Positions 9,495 to 21,148 of a stretch of 64,000 nucleotides of DNA are shown here, in pieces; positions within the stretch are counted from its first letter, which is position 1, and each line of letters starts with the position of its first letter. This DNA is from Ahaetulla prasina. Taxonomy: Eukaryota > Chordata > Lepidosauria > Squamata > Colubridae. The notes under the pieces are model-generated. The model saw only the letters and a list, made by a program, of their open reading frames with translations. It did no database searches and was not told the DNA's origin. The stretch covers positions 68,663,205 through 68,727,204 of the forward strand of contig NC_080546.1 of the NCBI RefSeq assembly GCF_028640845.1, in the 5' to 3' direction. Both the position numbers and the translations under genes were made by a program.

Positions 9495-10200
9495 GTTTAT
9501 GATAGTTTAGGTAGCTGTTGTCTTAAAGGATATTCATCCATTTTGACAAATCTAACTCCTGTCTTTTATGCAGGTTTAAAAAGAAGTTATGAAAGGACTT
9601 CTTGATAAGTTCATTGTCTGTTATTACATTACTGCCTTCACAAATTTTCTCAATCATTGTCTTTTTCCTTTCCTTTCTTAGTTTATAAGCCAGCCATCTT
9701 CCTGGTTTATTTGCAAACTCAAAATGTCTTTGTTTTGCATACTTCAATTTTGTTTCTATTTCCTATATTGTTAACATAGACAGTTGTCATAACAGTTTAA
9801 TTTGATGTAAAGTTTTAGAATCCGTAGGTGTCTTTTGCAATTCAATTTCTTTCTGTCTGATTTTATCCAGTATCTTTTGCACCTTTTCCTGAGACTTTTT
9901 CTTCTCTAAACAATTGTACTGTATAAAATAGCCCCTCAGAATAGCTTTACTAGCATCCCATACAGTTGTTAAACTTGTCCTTTTACCTAATTTTTTATCT
10001 AAGTATTAATGTAGTTTCTTTTTACAGTCTCTTACAATCTTTTCCTTTTGCAGAATAGATTCATTTAATCTCCATCTAAAACTCAAAATCTTTTCTCTAA
10101 GGACCAAAAGCACTGGAATATGATCAGAAATTGCTTTTACTGCTATCATTTCAAACTCAGTAAAAGTAGTATCTCTTCTCTATCTTAATGGAGTTGTGGG
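9495..10200 (-). mobile_element. L1 ORF2 fragment (endonuclease-RT linker), right piece of the split L1
   Basis: The minus strand encodes FEFANKPGRWLAYKLRKERKK (9747 downward), the L1 linker motif also seen at 17390-17430 (NKPGRWLAYLLRKK) and 24460-24500. Further right it carries the coiled, Lys-rich linker and a SDH-type endonuclease end (near 10110). Order and strand fit the pieces at 1-254 and 3769-3995. Confidence 0.75.
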
Positions 10201-10309
10201 TTTTCTTTCTTGGGTTTTGAATGGAGGCAGGCTTGACAGTTTCTGTCATTGAATATATCCAGATGAATAGAATAGAAATAGAAGCTGGATTCAGCTTCAG
10301 AATTAAAAT

Positions 10310-10800
10310 TCAGAATAGAGCCAGAAGGGATCTTGGAGGTCTTCTAGTCCAACCCCCTGATCAAGTAGGAGACCATTTCATACAAATTGTTCTCCAGTCT
10401 CTTCTGAAAGTGACACAAAGCATTCACAATTTCTGAAGGTAAGCTGTTCCAACTGGTTAATGGTTCTCACTGTTAGGCAGTTCCTCCTTAATTCGAGGTT
10501 GCTTCTCTCCAGTAGTTTTTATCCATTGCTTCTTGTCCTGCCTCTGTTGCGTTGGAAAATAAATTGACCCCCTCTTCTTTGTGGCAGCCCCTTGAATACT
10601 GGAACACTGCTATCATGCCACCCTTCTTTTCTCTACACAAATCATACCCAAATCATGCAACTATTCTGCATATGTTTTAGTCTCCAGGCCTTTAATCATC
10701 TTAGTTGCTCTTCTCTATACTTTTTCCAAAGTCTCAACATCTTTTATGTAAAAGATGGTTGCAAAAACTGGATGCAGTATTTCAGGTGTTACTAATTACT
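10310..10800 (-). mobile_element. CR1 LINE 3' end, old copy
   Basis: The plus strand reads AGGGATCTTGGAGGTCTTCTAG and then CCAACCCCCTG, the complement of the CR1 3' UTR, and continues with the complement of the RRNFL..RTIN and LERVQ-type coding end. It is clearly more diverged than the copy at 31390-32218. Confidence 0.8.
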
Positions 10801-11166
10801 AATATTTCATGTGTTTTACACCTAGGCAGGAAAAACCAAGGTACAAATACAGATTAGATGAAACCTGGCAAAAAGACAGTAACTGTGAGCGGAAGAGGAA
10901 TGGGCAATGTCACACATGCCAAGCAACATGGCTCCATGTGTCACTTCGGGCACTCATGCCATATGTTTGCCATCATGGTCCTATACTATTTCAGACAATT
11001 TGTATTTGTACATTACAAATTGTCCATAGCAATGGATGAAAACAGAGTATACATTGTTGAGTGAAAACAGATCCCTTCCGTTACCTATAGACCTTAACCT
11101 GCAAGCACAATTGAGTCCAAAGTACAACACTGTTTTATTTCTTTTGCAGTAGTAGCCTTTAACAGG
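10801..11166. other. No recognised feature
   Basis: Ordinary AT-rich sequence next to the hAT relic. It may hold the 5' part of that relic, but I see no terminal repeat or coding motif. Confidence 0.5.
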
Positions 11167-12220
11167 ATGAAAAGGCAACATAGTTTGACCACTTTTTTCA
11201 GCAAGAAACCAAGATCAGAACCAGATACAACAGAATTGGCCTTGGATGATGTGAAACAGTCACAAGCACCACCACTTGAACTTGGAGAAAGCAGCAAGTC
11301 AATTATTAGTGGCTCCAAAATTGAAAAGAATCTTCCTGACTGTTGGACATTACAACAGTATAACAACTTTAAAGAAAAATATGAGGGACTCGAAATTTCC
11401 AACAAAAAATTGCAAGTATTGTGCTAAATTTGCTTCACAAAAGAAAAAAAATGTTCATATATCAAAAGAATGGAAATATTTCCAGATTGAGACAGCAAGG
11501 AAAAAATAAAGAGGTACAACAAGCTTCTCTAAGAAAAAAAATGAAAGAACATTTTTCATCAAAAGTTCATAACTTTTGCACAGAGAACTTAAAGCAATAT
11601 GAGCAGGATGCAATAACAAAAGGAATAGATAGAATGATTGAAAAATATTTAGGTACTACTTGTAGAATATTCAATACAGTTTACAGCCTGGCACAAAAAT
11701 GTAGGCCATTTTCATTCATGGAAAAAGTGATGGAATTGCCAATCCAAAATGGAGTAGACATGGGAATAGGATTGCATTCACATAAAACTGCAGTGAAAAT
11801 AGTTTATTTCATTACGAAAGAAATTAAAACAAAATTATTTACTAAAATTATTGAAAATAATTGGAAAATATAATTATTGACGAAGCCGCAATGATATCTT
11901 GCAAACCAGTTGCTATACTTTTCTTATAAATTGAGGATTCAATTACCTCACCAACAATTTTTGTTGAGCTAGTTGAATTAGAAAAACAAGATGCAGAGAC
12001 AATATATTCTTCAGTTATGGAAAGTTTAAATAATGTTGGGTTTACTAAGAACTACCTGGAAATTTTTTTTATAGGATTTTGCTCCAATGGTGCCAGTGTT
12101 ATGAAATCTGGAGTAAGCACTAGAATAGCAAAAGAGTTTCCAAACATAATAAGGCACTGCTTAAACCATCAGCTCCAACTTGTTTTAGATGATTCAGTAA
12201 AGGAAATAAAGCAAGTAATT

Positions 12221-13111
12221 TGGGGTGAAATTGTTCTGTCCCCCACCTCAGTCCGGGAGGCACGTGAACTGACTCAATTAGCCAGCAATTTACTCCACGG
12301 CAACTATCAGCTCTGGCAGCAAACCAGCGTTCATCTGCCAAGGTTTTCTTATCTCCTTGATGCTGGCATCGCAGAGCTTGTTACCGGAGCAACCAGGAAG
12401 TCAGGAGCAAACAGCAATTCAGGCCAAATGCTCAGTCAGATAGTTCAGCTCAAGTGTTCTCCAGTCAGTTGATTTGTTTGTCACAAAGTAGTATAGCAGC
12501 CCCTCCTGCTTTTATACCCTGTGGAGTGTGGCTCCATGACTCAGCACTTTCTAGGCCTGCCCCACCCTGCTTCTGTTGTTCCCGCCTCTATTGTCTACGA
12601 AACCTGGGATCTAACCAGGGCTGATTGTCCACAGCTGGGTCTGGAAGCGTTTCCTGGGCGGGGGAGATACAGGAGACAGAGGCCTCATCACCTCCTCCAC
12701 CTGGCCTGCCTCTGGCTCCTGGAGCTGTGCCAGAGAGGCTGGCCCTGCAGAAGGGAGCCCTGATGGCCCTTCCCCCTGAGTCACTTTCTGGCAGGGGGCC
12801 ACGCCTGGGGGTGGGGCTGGAGCCACAACAGAAAGGCTACCAGTTCGGACCTGTTCAGGTGAACCGGTAGTAAAATGTGCTACTGATTCAGGCAAACTGG
12901 TATTTCTGATGATCAGCTGGGCGACAATCAACTGATGCACGATTTATATTAGCTAGAATTGTCAGATTTCCTGCTTTCTAGCTAATCTAAATCGCATGGC
13001 ACAGCGGATTCCCCCCCCCACTTCACTTTGCAGACTCAGAAGGCTTCAAAACGTTCCTTTTTTAGCACTGTACAGGCACAAGCAGACTCAGAGGAGAGGA
13101 TTTCACCCCTG
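12221..13111. mobile_element. hAT-type MITE inserted in the hAT relic
   Basis: Termini TGGGGTGAAAT and ATTTCACCCCTG form an inverted pair. The flanks AAGTAATT (12213-12220) and AAGTAAAT (13112-13119) are an 8-bp target duplication with one change, as expected for hAT. Excising it joins KEIKQV with the rest of the transposase. A probable LTR is nested inside. Confidence 0.8.
12232..12830 (+). mobile_element. Probable solo LTR nested in the MITE
   Basis: A 599-bp block begins TGTTCTGTCCCCC, ends CCACAACA and is flanked by GAAAT and GAAAG (5 bp, one mismatch). It interrupts the MITE's 'gtgaaat|gctaccag' sequence, which is continuous in other copies (28035). It is richer in GC than its surroundings. 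LTR identity is inferred from the TG...CA ends and target duplication only; orientation is uncertain. Confidence 0.5.
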
Positions 13112-13308
13112 AAGTAAATCATTAAAAATATATATTTATAAGATATACACTATTTTTCATCAATCCAATAAGAACCAAGCTGAACTTTTTAAAATACCCA
13201 AACGATTTGGGATTGAAATTATAAAGATTGGTAAAGTTTTGGGACCAAGATGGGCTGCCTGTAGTTTAAGGTTTTCTGGCACACTTATCTAGTGCTACAT
13301 CTGTATTT

Positions 13309-13445
13309 TCATTCAAATGAAAAGTACTTAAGTATGGCTGCTCATCTTGATAATTTGTATTTTATCACTGATTTGGCCTTGATCAGTGATAAAATATATA
13401 TTTTCAAGATGAGCAGCCATACTTAGGTAATTTTCATTTAAATGA
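13309..13445. repeat. 64-nt inverted repeat, 9-nt spacer
   Basis: Arms 13309-13372 and 13382-13445 are complementary with few mismatches; the stretch AGTATGGCTGCTCATCTTGA pairs exactly. It lies inside the hAT relic, replacing or interrupting its coding sequence. Confidence 0.85.
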
Positions 13446-14141
13446 CATTCTAAACAAAATCTCTCTTCTTTCAAATTCACTGCAAGTAAGAAACGTAGAC
13501 ATCATAAAGGCTGAAAAACTTGTGATAAGATCAATTAAAGCATTTGAAATGCTTAGAAAGGAAAAGGGCACATATGAAAAAATAGATTAATTACTTTAGA
13601 AACCTTCAAAAATATAAAATTTGTACAAAATCATTGATTTGTTAGTCTTCCTGGGGAAAGACTTTTTGAAATCATCATAACAAATTTTAAGAAAAGACTA
13701 ATGGACTGTGAACCGTCTAAGGTAGCTGTTTGCAAGACAGGACTAATTTACAATTCCTCAATTTTTTGGAGGCAGATTACTGGAATATTGAAGAAGTGGT
13801 AGTTCCATAGAAAGCAGCTAAAGAACAATTGCTTGCATTTAGTGATATCTTTAATTATGAAATTAATGTTAATGATTATTGATATTTTATGGAAAATGTT
13901 TTAAAAGTTTCCCAGAAATATACAATTCATGTCAGTATTCAAAAAGCTAAAAATATTGTCAGGAAAATTGCTGTAAGTTCAGCAGAAGCAGAAAGGGATT
14001 TTTCTAAAATGAACTTATGTTCATTTTATGTTCATATGTTCAGAGAATAGAAGTCTCCTAACTATTTCCAACATAACAAACCTAATGACCATTAGTGTAA
14101 TTGGTCTACCTCTAAAACAATGGGACCCTATTCCTACAGTC

Positions 14142-14153
14142 AAAAAATGGTTG
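14142..14153. repeat. Target-site duplication of the L1 (left)
   Basis: AAAAAATGGTTG here and at 20634-20645. Joining the flanks restores the hAT relic's reading PTVKKWLRAHH. Confidence 0.85.
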
Positions 14154-14440
14154 GCTTCCTGGTTGGCTCCGTTGGCAATGGAGGTGATCTTTCTGGTCAC
14201 CAACCTCTGGATCATGTTGGACTGCTAAGACAGCGACAATCAGCTGTCCAGCAGTTCGGAAACCCCCCTCTTCGGGAGAAGAAGCGGTGGTGAGCAAAAG
14301 GAAGCAGAGGTAGAGCTTCCCTAGAGCTCCTGGAAGATACCAGGGGGCTCGAAGGGTTAAGCCCCCTCAGAACTTCAAAGTGCTCCAGATCTGAGGCTTT
14401 TTTCCTGCTCCGGCAGACCTAATTGCCGCGACCAACTTCC

Positions 14441-15090
14441 GGGACCAATTTTAACTTAAAGAAGATAATACCGGACTGAACAGAAACAGGAGAGCTCTAA
14501 TTATAAAAGCAAGTAATCAATCAATTCCCTGTTATTATTTTTTTTTAAGTTTTGGATTTGACTTCAAAGTGAAAATGGCGATCGTTCTTTAATGAGCTAC
14601 GCAGTTGAAAACGAAAGTGTTACAATTCTCTGTCTACTGTTTATTGCTGAAGGCCAGCTGGAAATTTTTTTAAAACATTGTAATGAGAAGGGAGAAGAAA
14701 TCGAGATATTGAGACTGATTTAAAAAAAAAAAAAAAAAAGACTTAAAAGGTTTATACGTAATATTAGCCGGGACCAATTTTAACTTAAAGAAGATAATAC
14801 CGGACTGAACAGAAACAGGAGAGCTCTAATTATAAAAGCAAGTAATCAATCAATTCCCTGTTATTTTTTTTTTTAAGTTTTGGATCTGACTTCAAAGTGA
14901 AAATGCCGATCGTTCTTTAATGAGCTACACAGTTGAAAACGAAAGTGTTACAAGTCTCACTGTCTGTTGGTTATTGCTGAGGCCAGCTGGAAATTTTTTT
15001 TTTTTTTTTAAACATTGTAATGAGAAGGGAGAAGAGATACTGAGACTGGAAAAAAAAAAAGACTTAAAAGGTTTATACGTAATATTAAGT
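14441..15090 (+). repeat. Two ~329-bp tandem units in the L1 5' UTR
   Basis: GGGACCAATTTTAACTTAAA begins each unit at 14441 and 14770, and both units end with GACTTAAAAGG...TACGTAATATTA. The second differs by substitutions and longer A/T runs. L1 5' UTR monomers carry the promoter in some mammalian L1s; promoter function here is only a possibility. Confidence 0.9.
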
Positions 15091-15110
15091 TAAAGAGAAA
15101 TTTTAAGAGA

Positions 15111-16290
15111 TGGCAGCAAAACAATTATAGTCAACTGTTACAAAAACCCCAGGAACATTAACACCGAGTCTCTCCAGCACATACAGCAGATACAAAATCA
15201 TTAAATTTGGAAGCACTTCAGGATAACCTGAAAGAATTTATGAAAGAATCTCTTAACGATGCTATGAATTGGCAAACTTCCCAGATAGAGGATAAGTTTA
15301 AATTAATTACAGAAGAAATGTCAGAGATGAAAAACAGATGTTAGAAATTCAGACTGGAACTAAAGAAGTTAAAGAAGGTTAGGTGTCAGCAGTACAGGCT
15401 CTGACATCAAATGTGATTTTATTGGACCAGGAAGTAGAAGAAATAAAGAAAGTTAATTTAAAATTGGAAAATGAGATTGAGGCAGTTCAAAGTAAAATGG
15501 ATAAAGTTGATGATGAAATTGTTTTGGTACAATATAGAGCTATGGAACTTGCTTTACGAATCCGTGGACTTAAAGAATGTAAAAATGAGAATTTGAAGCA
15601 AATTTTTTCGGAGGCCTTTGCAGAGATTTTGGCAGTTCGGCCAGCAGATGTGGCCTTTTATATTGATAAAATTTATCGTGTGAATTCCTGGATAGCAAGA
15701 CAAAGAAATCTTCCCAGAGACATTGTTATTTATTTTACTACTAGAACAGTGAGAAATGAGATTTTACAAGCTTTTTTTAAAGGAGACAAGATTCAAGCGG
15801 CCGGCCAAGATATTTTAATACTAAAGGAAATTCCCCCCAAAATGTTGAGAGGTAGGAAGGAGTTTGCTTTTTTGGTGAACGAACTTAAAAAACGTCAGAT
15901 TGAGTATAGATGGGACATCCCAATTGGTATAATAGTTTACTATGAAGGGAAAGCACATCGTCTTAATACAGTCAGTAAAGCACAAGAGTTTTATGCTTAT
16001 GTGCTTAAGGCTGGAAGTCCACCATCTCCGGATGGTAGGAGAAAGGAAGGTGAAATTAAAGAAAAAGAAGTGATAGTAATGGAAGAAGACCGTTTACAAG
16101 CGTTGGATGTGTCTAAGATGGGATCAGAGATTCCAAAAGAGCCAAGGATGACAAGAGCAGCTGTCAAACGCAAGGAACAAGAAGAAAAGGCTCAACAGGC
16201 TCAATCTGCTATTACCAAGACGGAAACAGTGGGAGGAGCAAGGCCCAAAGAAAGATATGATTTGCGGCTGGTGCTTCAAAAGTTTCGATT
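15111..16290 (+). pseudogene. L1 ORF1 protein, broken
   Basis: The expected start is ATGGCAGCAAAACAA at 15111, but it meets TAG at about 15129 and a frameshift near 15340. From 15383 the frame is open: a coiled coil (VILLDQEVEEIKKVNLKLEN), an RRM-like centre (RAMELALRIRGLKE, IDKIYRVNSW, RDIVIYFTT) and the C-terminal domain (ILILKEIPPKMLRGRKEF, RWDIPIGIIVYY), then a charged tail. L1 ORF1p is a trimeric RNA chaperone. The frame runs on into the ORF2 start without a stop, because a small indel has fused the two frames. Confidence 0.88.
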
Positions 16291-16298
16291 GCTGATAA

Positions 16299-19200
16299 TG
16301 GCAATTAGACTTTTATCTTGGAATGTCAATGGATTAAACTCACCACAAAAGAGAAGAAAGATATTTCATTATTTGAAGCAATTTAAAATGACATTGTATG
16401 TTTACAAGAAACACATATTAGAACATTAGACCAGAAATATTTGATAAATTCGAAATTGGGAATACATTTTGTTGCATCTGCTACAGAAAAGAAGAATGGA
16501 CTAGTTGTTTATATAAAGAGTAATTTATCTGCAACATTAATTGAAGCGGATAATCAAGGAAGATATATTGCTATTGAACTTTTATTGGAAGGAGAAAATA
16601 CTTTTAATAGGAGTTTATGCACCAAATCAACAACAAGAAAAATTTTATAAGTTTTTACATAAAAGAATAACATCTTGGGATTATAAAACTTATATATTAA
16701 TGGGTGATTGGAATGGAGTGATGGATACCCAGAAAGATAAAAGAAGTCTTAGAAATATTTCCAATCGTGTAAAACTGCCAAAGGCATTCTTTGATTTGAT
16801 GGAAGATTTAGAATTGAGAGATGTATGGCGAGAACGCAATGAAAAAGAGAGAGATTTTACATTTTTTTCTGACAGACATCAATCTTTTTCTAGGATTGAT
16901 TTCATTTTAATTACTAATGATTTGTTTTCGAGAGTGAAGAAGACAAAAATTTGTTCTAGAACCTTGTCTGATCATAGCCCGGTATGGATTGAGTTAGATC
17001 GGGAAAAAGAGGCCAGGAGGTCGTGGAGGATGAATGAGAATTTGTTTAAATATGAACAAAATGTAAATGAATGTAAAACTCTAATGAAGGAATTTTTTTC
17101 TTTGAACATGGATAAAGGGACACCTATAGAGATAGTTTGGGACACCAGTAAAGCATATATGAGGGGAATTTTATTAGAGATGAATAATAAATATAGAAAT
17201 AGACTGCACAAAAGGCGAAAAGAACTAGAAGAGGAAATTAAAAGGAAGGAGCAGTTATTGGTAGGCAATCCAGGAGATAGTAAAACAAAAGAGTCAATAA
17301 ATATATTAAGAGGTCAATTTAATATGTTAATGGCAGATCAGGTGGCAACTAATTTACAATATGTAAGACATAATTTGTTTAATAATTCTAATAAACCTGG
17401 AAGGTGGTTAGCATATTTATTAAGAAAGAAACAGAAACGACGATAATTGATAAAATAGAATATAGAGGTAAGGAAGTATATCAGCAAAATTTGATTAAAA
17501 AAGCTTTTTTAGAATATTATACTAAGTTATATTCTAGAGATGTGATTAGTGATAAAGATATAGATAGATATTTACAGGACCACGGTATTTTAGAAATTAC
17601 AGTAGATCAAAGGAAGAGTTGAATCAATTAATTTCTTCAGAGGAAATAGTGTTTGCAATTAAGCAGCTTAAAGCGAATAAAGCACCAGGTACAGATGGCT
17701 TGACAACTACTTATTATAAAAATTTACAAAATGAGATGATTGTACCACTTAAGGAGTTATTTAACAGAATACAAAGGGGAGGAGAAGCTCCTCCTTCATG
17801 GAGGACAGCTTTTATTTCATTAATACCTAAAGAAGATCGAGATGGTGTTAAACCAGAGAATTATAGGCCAATATCGCTTTTAAATACTGATTATAAGATA
17901 TTTGCTAAGATACTAGCGAATAGATTGATGCCACTGATGAATCAATTAATTCATAATGACCAATCAGGATTTATTAAGGGGAGACAGATGAGATATAATA
18001 TGAGACAAATTGTAAATTTACTTGAATATTTGGAAGGAAACAGCCAGGTTTCAGCAGCATTCCTCTTTTTGGATGCCGAAAAGCTTTTGATAGATTGGAT
18101 TGGCAGTTTTGTTTAAAGTAATAGAAAAATGCAATTTGGGGATTATTTTATTCAAGCAATTAAGGCTATATATCAAAAGCAAACAGCTCAAATAATAGTA
18201 AATGGTGGATTAACAGAATCTTTCAAGATTGAGAAAGGGACTAGACAAGGATGTCCCTTGTCACCATTATTATTCATTCTAACTTTGGAAATATTATTGA
18301 GTAAGATACGTGGTTTAGATCGAATAAAAGGAATTAGAATTAAAAATCAAGATTATAAATTAAGAGCGTTTGCAGATGATTTGGTTGTTTCTTTATCTCA
18401 ACCAATACATTCAGCTGTATATTTGATGGAGACAATTGATCAGTATAGTAAGGTATCTGGGTTTAAAGTGAATCAACAGAAGACAAAATGATAATTAAAA
18501 ATATGAATACACATCAGAGGAAGAATTAGAAAGAATAACTGGATATGAAGTAGTTAAAAGGTTAAATACTTAGGAGTATACATTACAGCATCGAATGTAA
18601 AATTATATAAAACAATTATGAGGTATTGTGGGGAAAAGTAATTAAAGAAATGGAGAAATGGAAGAAGTTACAATTATCATTGTTGGGAAGAGTGGCAGCT
18701 ATAAAATGAATGTTTTGCCTAGATTTTTATTTTTGTTTCAAATGATTCCAATTTTGAAGAAAGATGCAAATTTACAAGAATGGCAAAAGGATTAATAAAT
18801 TTGTATGGAAGGGTAAAAACCGAGGATAAAGTTAAAAATAATGCAAGACGTTAGGAAAGAGGGGTTTAAAATGCCTAATTTGAAATTGTACTATGATGCA
18901 GTTGTTTTAACTTTAATTTCTGATTGGATTAATTTAACAGAGGAAAGGATTTTGAATATAGAAGGTTATGGTTTGTTATATGGATGGCATATGTAATATA
19001 TGACAAGAAAATTGATAAGACATTTAAGAATAATATGGTCAGAAGTGCGTTGTTGAGGATTTGGAAAAAATATCAATATAAGTTAGATGGAAAGATACCA
19101 ATATGGACCATCCCCAGACATATGATAGAGAATATAAATATATTACAAAAAATGGAAGTTATCACTTACACAGAGCTTTTGACTATGGAAAAAAGGGAAT

Positions 19201-20026
19201 TACAGTTGAAATCTAGAGAGAAATTGAGGATGAAGGAAGAAATTATACATGGTTCCAGTATGGACAATTGCAATCTAGATGGAAAATAGATCAGAAAATT
19301 GGTATAAGGCAAAGTGATGATAATCTGGTAAAACAAATAAAAGATCAAGGTCAACAGCATATAAAGAGATTATATAATGTATTGGTTGAAATTGATTCAG
19401 AAATGGAGTTGGTTAAAGATTGTATGGTAAAATGGGCACAAAATTTTCAACAACCTATAATGTTAGAAACATGGGAAAAAATTTGGGTGAGGAATGTTAA
19501 ATTCACGCAAGCACAAAATTTAAGAGAAAATTTTTATAAAATGTTTTATAGATGGCATTTAGATCCTAAAAAACTGTCATGTATGTATCCAAATGTGAAA
19601 GCAAAATGTTGGAGATGTGATTGTGAGGATGCTACCTATTATCATATATGGTGGACTTGCAAAAAAGTTAAAGCCTTTTGGATTAAAAATATGGTGGATT
19701 ATGCAGAACATTTTGAAAAAGAAGATCAAGTTTGTTCCACAGTTCTTTTATTAGGAATAATCTCAGATTGCACTGTTATAGAGACAAAACTGATTCTGAA
19801 TTTAATAACTGCTGCAAGATTATTGATTGCACAATATTGGAAGAAAGAAGACTTACCTACAATTGGAGAATGGATTAGTAAAGTATCAAATTTAGCAGAA
19901 ATGGCACAAATTTCTGCCTACTTGAAAGACTGTACACAAGAAAAATATATATTGGAATGGAGGAAGTGGATTGATTATATTCAAAATAAGTATCAGATTA
20001 AAAAATATCAATTAGTTTTTGAGTGA
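16299..20026 (+). pseudogene. L1 ORF2 protein, broken (endonuclease and reverse transcriptase)
   Basis: Starts MAIRLLSWNVNGLNSPQKR. Endonuclease motifs: N in WNVNGLN, the QETHI region (damaged by a 1-nt shift near 16390), LMGDWNGVMD (16700), FSRIDFILITND and SDHSPVW (16970). Linker NKPGRWLAY. RT motifs: KAPGTDGL (17680), ENYRPISLLN, QSGFIKGRQ, GTRQGCPLSPLLF (18240) and FADD (18369-18380) as catalytic site. C-terminal CWRCDC...H...WWTC zinc knuckle (19606-19660). Stops or shifts near 16395, 16650, 17440, 17620, 18110 and 18490 break it. This protein would nick target DNA and prime reverse transcription from it. Confidence 0.9.
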
Positions 20027-20229
20027 AGTTAGGAATTATTATGTATTAGTTTAAGAAAGAAGGGAATTGATAGTGTGATGGTGTGAAATGGAATATGTTT
20101 TATGTTATATTTTAGATTATGTTTGTTAGTTACAATACCCTGTATTCTGTTCTGGGAAGTCTCGGGGAAGGAGGCGGAAGGGAAGACTATAAATTGATTG
20201 GTTGCCATTGTACAGGAATAATGGTAGAA

Positions 20230-20520
20230 TTAAACAAGTTGAATGGTGTAATGTCGGGACTGCTCGGCAAACACTCAAGGGAAAGGGTAAGGAAAGAGGA
20301 GTAAAGAAGGAAGAAAGTAGGTAGGTAGGTGGGTAGGGAGGAAAGAAGGAAGGGAGAAGAAAGGATAGGAGGAGGAGAAGAAGGAGATAGAGGGTTAGAA
20401 AGGATGGTAGTGAGAAGTGGGAAAGAGGAGGGGAAGTAGGAAAGCGAGGAGAAGGTGGTGGGGGAAGTTTAAGAAGGATGAGAAGGTAAGAAAGGATTAA
20501 AGGGGGGAGTGGCAGTCGAG
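20230..20520 (+). other. Purine-rich tract in the L1 3' UTR
   Basis: G/A-only runs such as GGAAGGGAGAAGAAAGG and GGAAGTAGGAAAGCGAGG, with several GGG runs. The same position holds such a tract in the minus-strand L1s at 43290-43350 and 63470-63545 (there seen as CCCTCC on the plus strand). Confidence 0.85.
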
Positions 20521-20633
20521 CAGCCCTGACTGAGTATAATTTGAGTATAGGACTGATTGTTGGATAAGTGATTGTATTGTACACTGGTCAAATTGTGGGA
20601 ATTATTATGGAAAAATAAAAAATTTTTGCAAAA

Positions 20634-20860
20634 AAAAAATGGTTGCGAGCACATCACACAGCCGATGATACTGGGGGGTTAAGACTGAAGAAAAATGAAA
20701 GTGAGGATACAAATGACACAAAAATATGGAAATACTTTAAAGCTGAATAACACTTTTATTGTTCTTATGTAAGTATTTGTGTACCTCTTATTGTTTTGTG
20801 TACCTCTTTTATTGTTCTTATTTAAGTATTAAATGCAAGAAATAATAAACTACCTTTTGA
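20634..20860 (+). pseudogene. hAT relic, C-terminal remainder
   Basis: After the L1 poly(A) and target duplication the frame reads KKWLRAHHTADDTGGLRL, continuing the transposase relic interrupted at 14141, up to a stop near 20750. The rest is AT-rich 3' sequence. Confidence 0.65.
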
Positions 20861-20861
20861 T

Positions 20862-21012
20862 CAGGGATGGGTTCTATTTACCTTTACTACTGGTTCACTT
20901 CTGTACATGTGCAGATCATCAATTATGACGTCTGGACAGGTGAGTGGAGCCTCCTGCCACTTTTACTACTGGTTCTAAAGAACCAGACAGAACCAGGAGC
21001 AACTCACCACTG
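20862..21012. mobile_element. hAT-type MITE (151 bp)
   Basis: Ends CAGGGATGGGTTC / CTCACCACTG; flanks CTTTTGAT (20854-20861) and CTTTTTAT (21013-21020) are an 8-bp duplication with one change. Internal 'actactggttc' and 'ggttctaaagaacc' match other family members. Confidence 0.8.
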
Positions 21013-21044
21013 CTTTTTATATATCTTTTTTAAGGCAAAGACAT

Positions 21045-21121
21045 GATGTCGAGTTTGCCATGCCCACCCAGCCTGTCAGTAGGGCAGACAACCAGTTGTT
21101 AAAAAAATTGAAGCCCACCAC
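21045..21121. mobile_element. hAT-type MITE fragment
   Basis: Sequence GTCGAGTTTGCCATGCCCAC, AACCAGTTGTTAAA and the terminus GCCCACCACTG match the right half of the CAGTGGTGGG family seen at 57525 and 58052. The left end is missing. Confidence 0.65.
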
Positions 21122-21148
21122 TGGGTGCCTACTACAGTGACCTTGAAG

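Larger units (their letters stand above)
11167..14141 (+). pseudogene. hAT transposase relic (KIAA1586/ZMYM-like)
   Basis: The first frame begins MKRQHSLTTFFSKKPR, a typical start of hAT-derived genes of the KIAA1586/ZMYM group. A Cys/His-poor zinc-finger-like region (KLQVLCAKFASQ.., frameshifted near 11430), a helical segment and IGFCSNGASVM with HCLNHQLQLVLDDSV (catalytic core, 12080-12200) follow. After an inserted MITE the core resumes at about 13215 with [17 protein letters not shown], and the hAT dimerisation region SSAEAERDFSKMN is at about 13975-14015, ending ISVIGLPLKQWDPIPTVKKW. The frame continues beyond the L1 insertion at 20646 (WLRAHHTADD). Many stops and frameshifts make it non-functional. 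It could be a retrocopy of a domesticated gene or a decayed transposon; I favour the latter weakly. Confidence 0.75.
14154..20633 (+). mobile_element. Near full-length L1 LINE (6.5 kb)
   Basis: It has a 5' UTR with a tandem duplication, ORF1, ORF2, a 3' UTR with a purine-rich tract and a poly(A) tail, flanked by a 12-bp target duplication. It is the most complete L1 in the window, yet both reading frames are broken, so it is not active. Confidence 0.92.
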
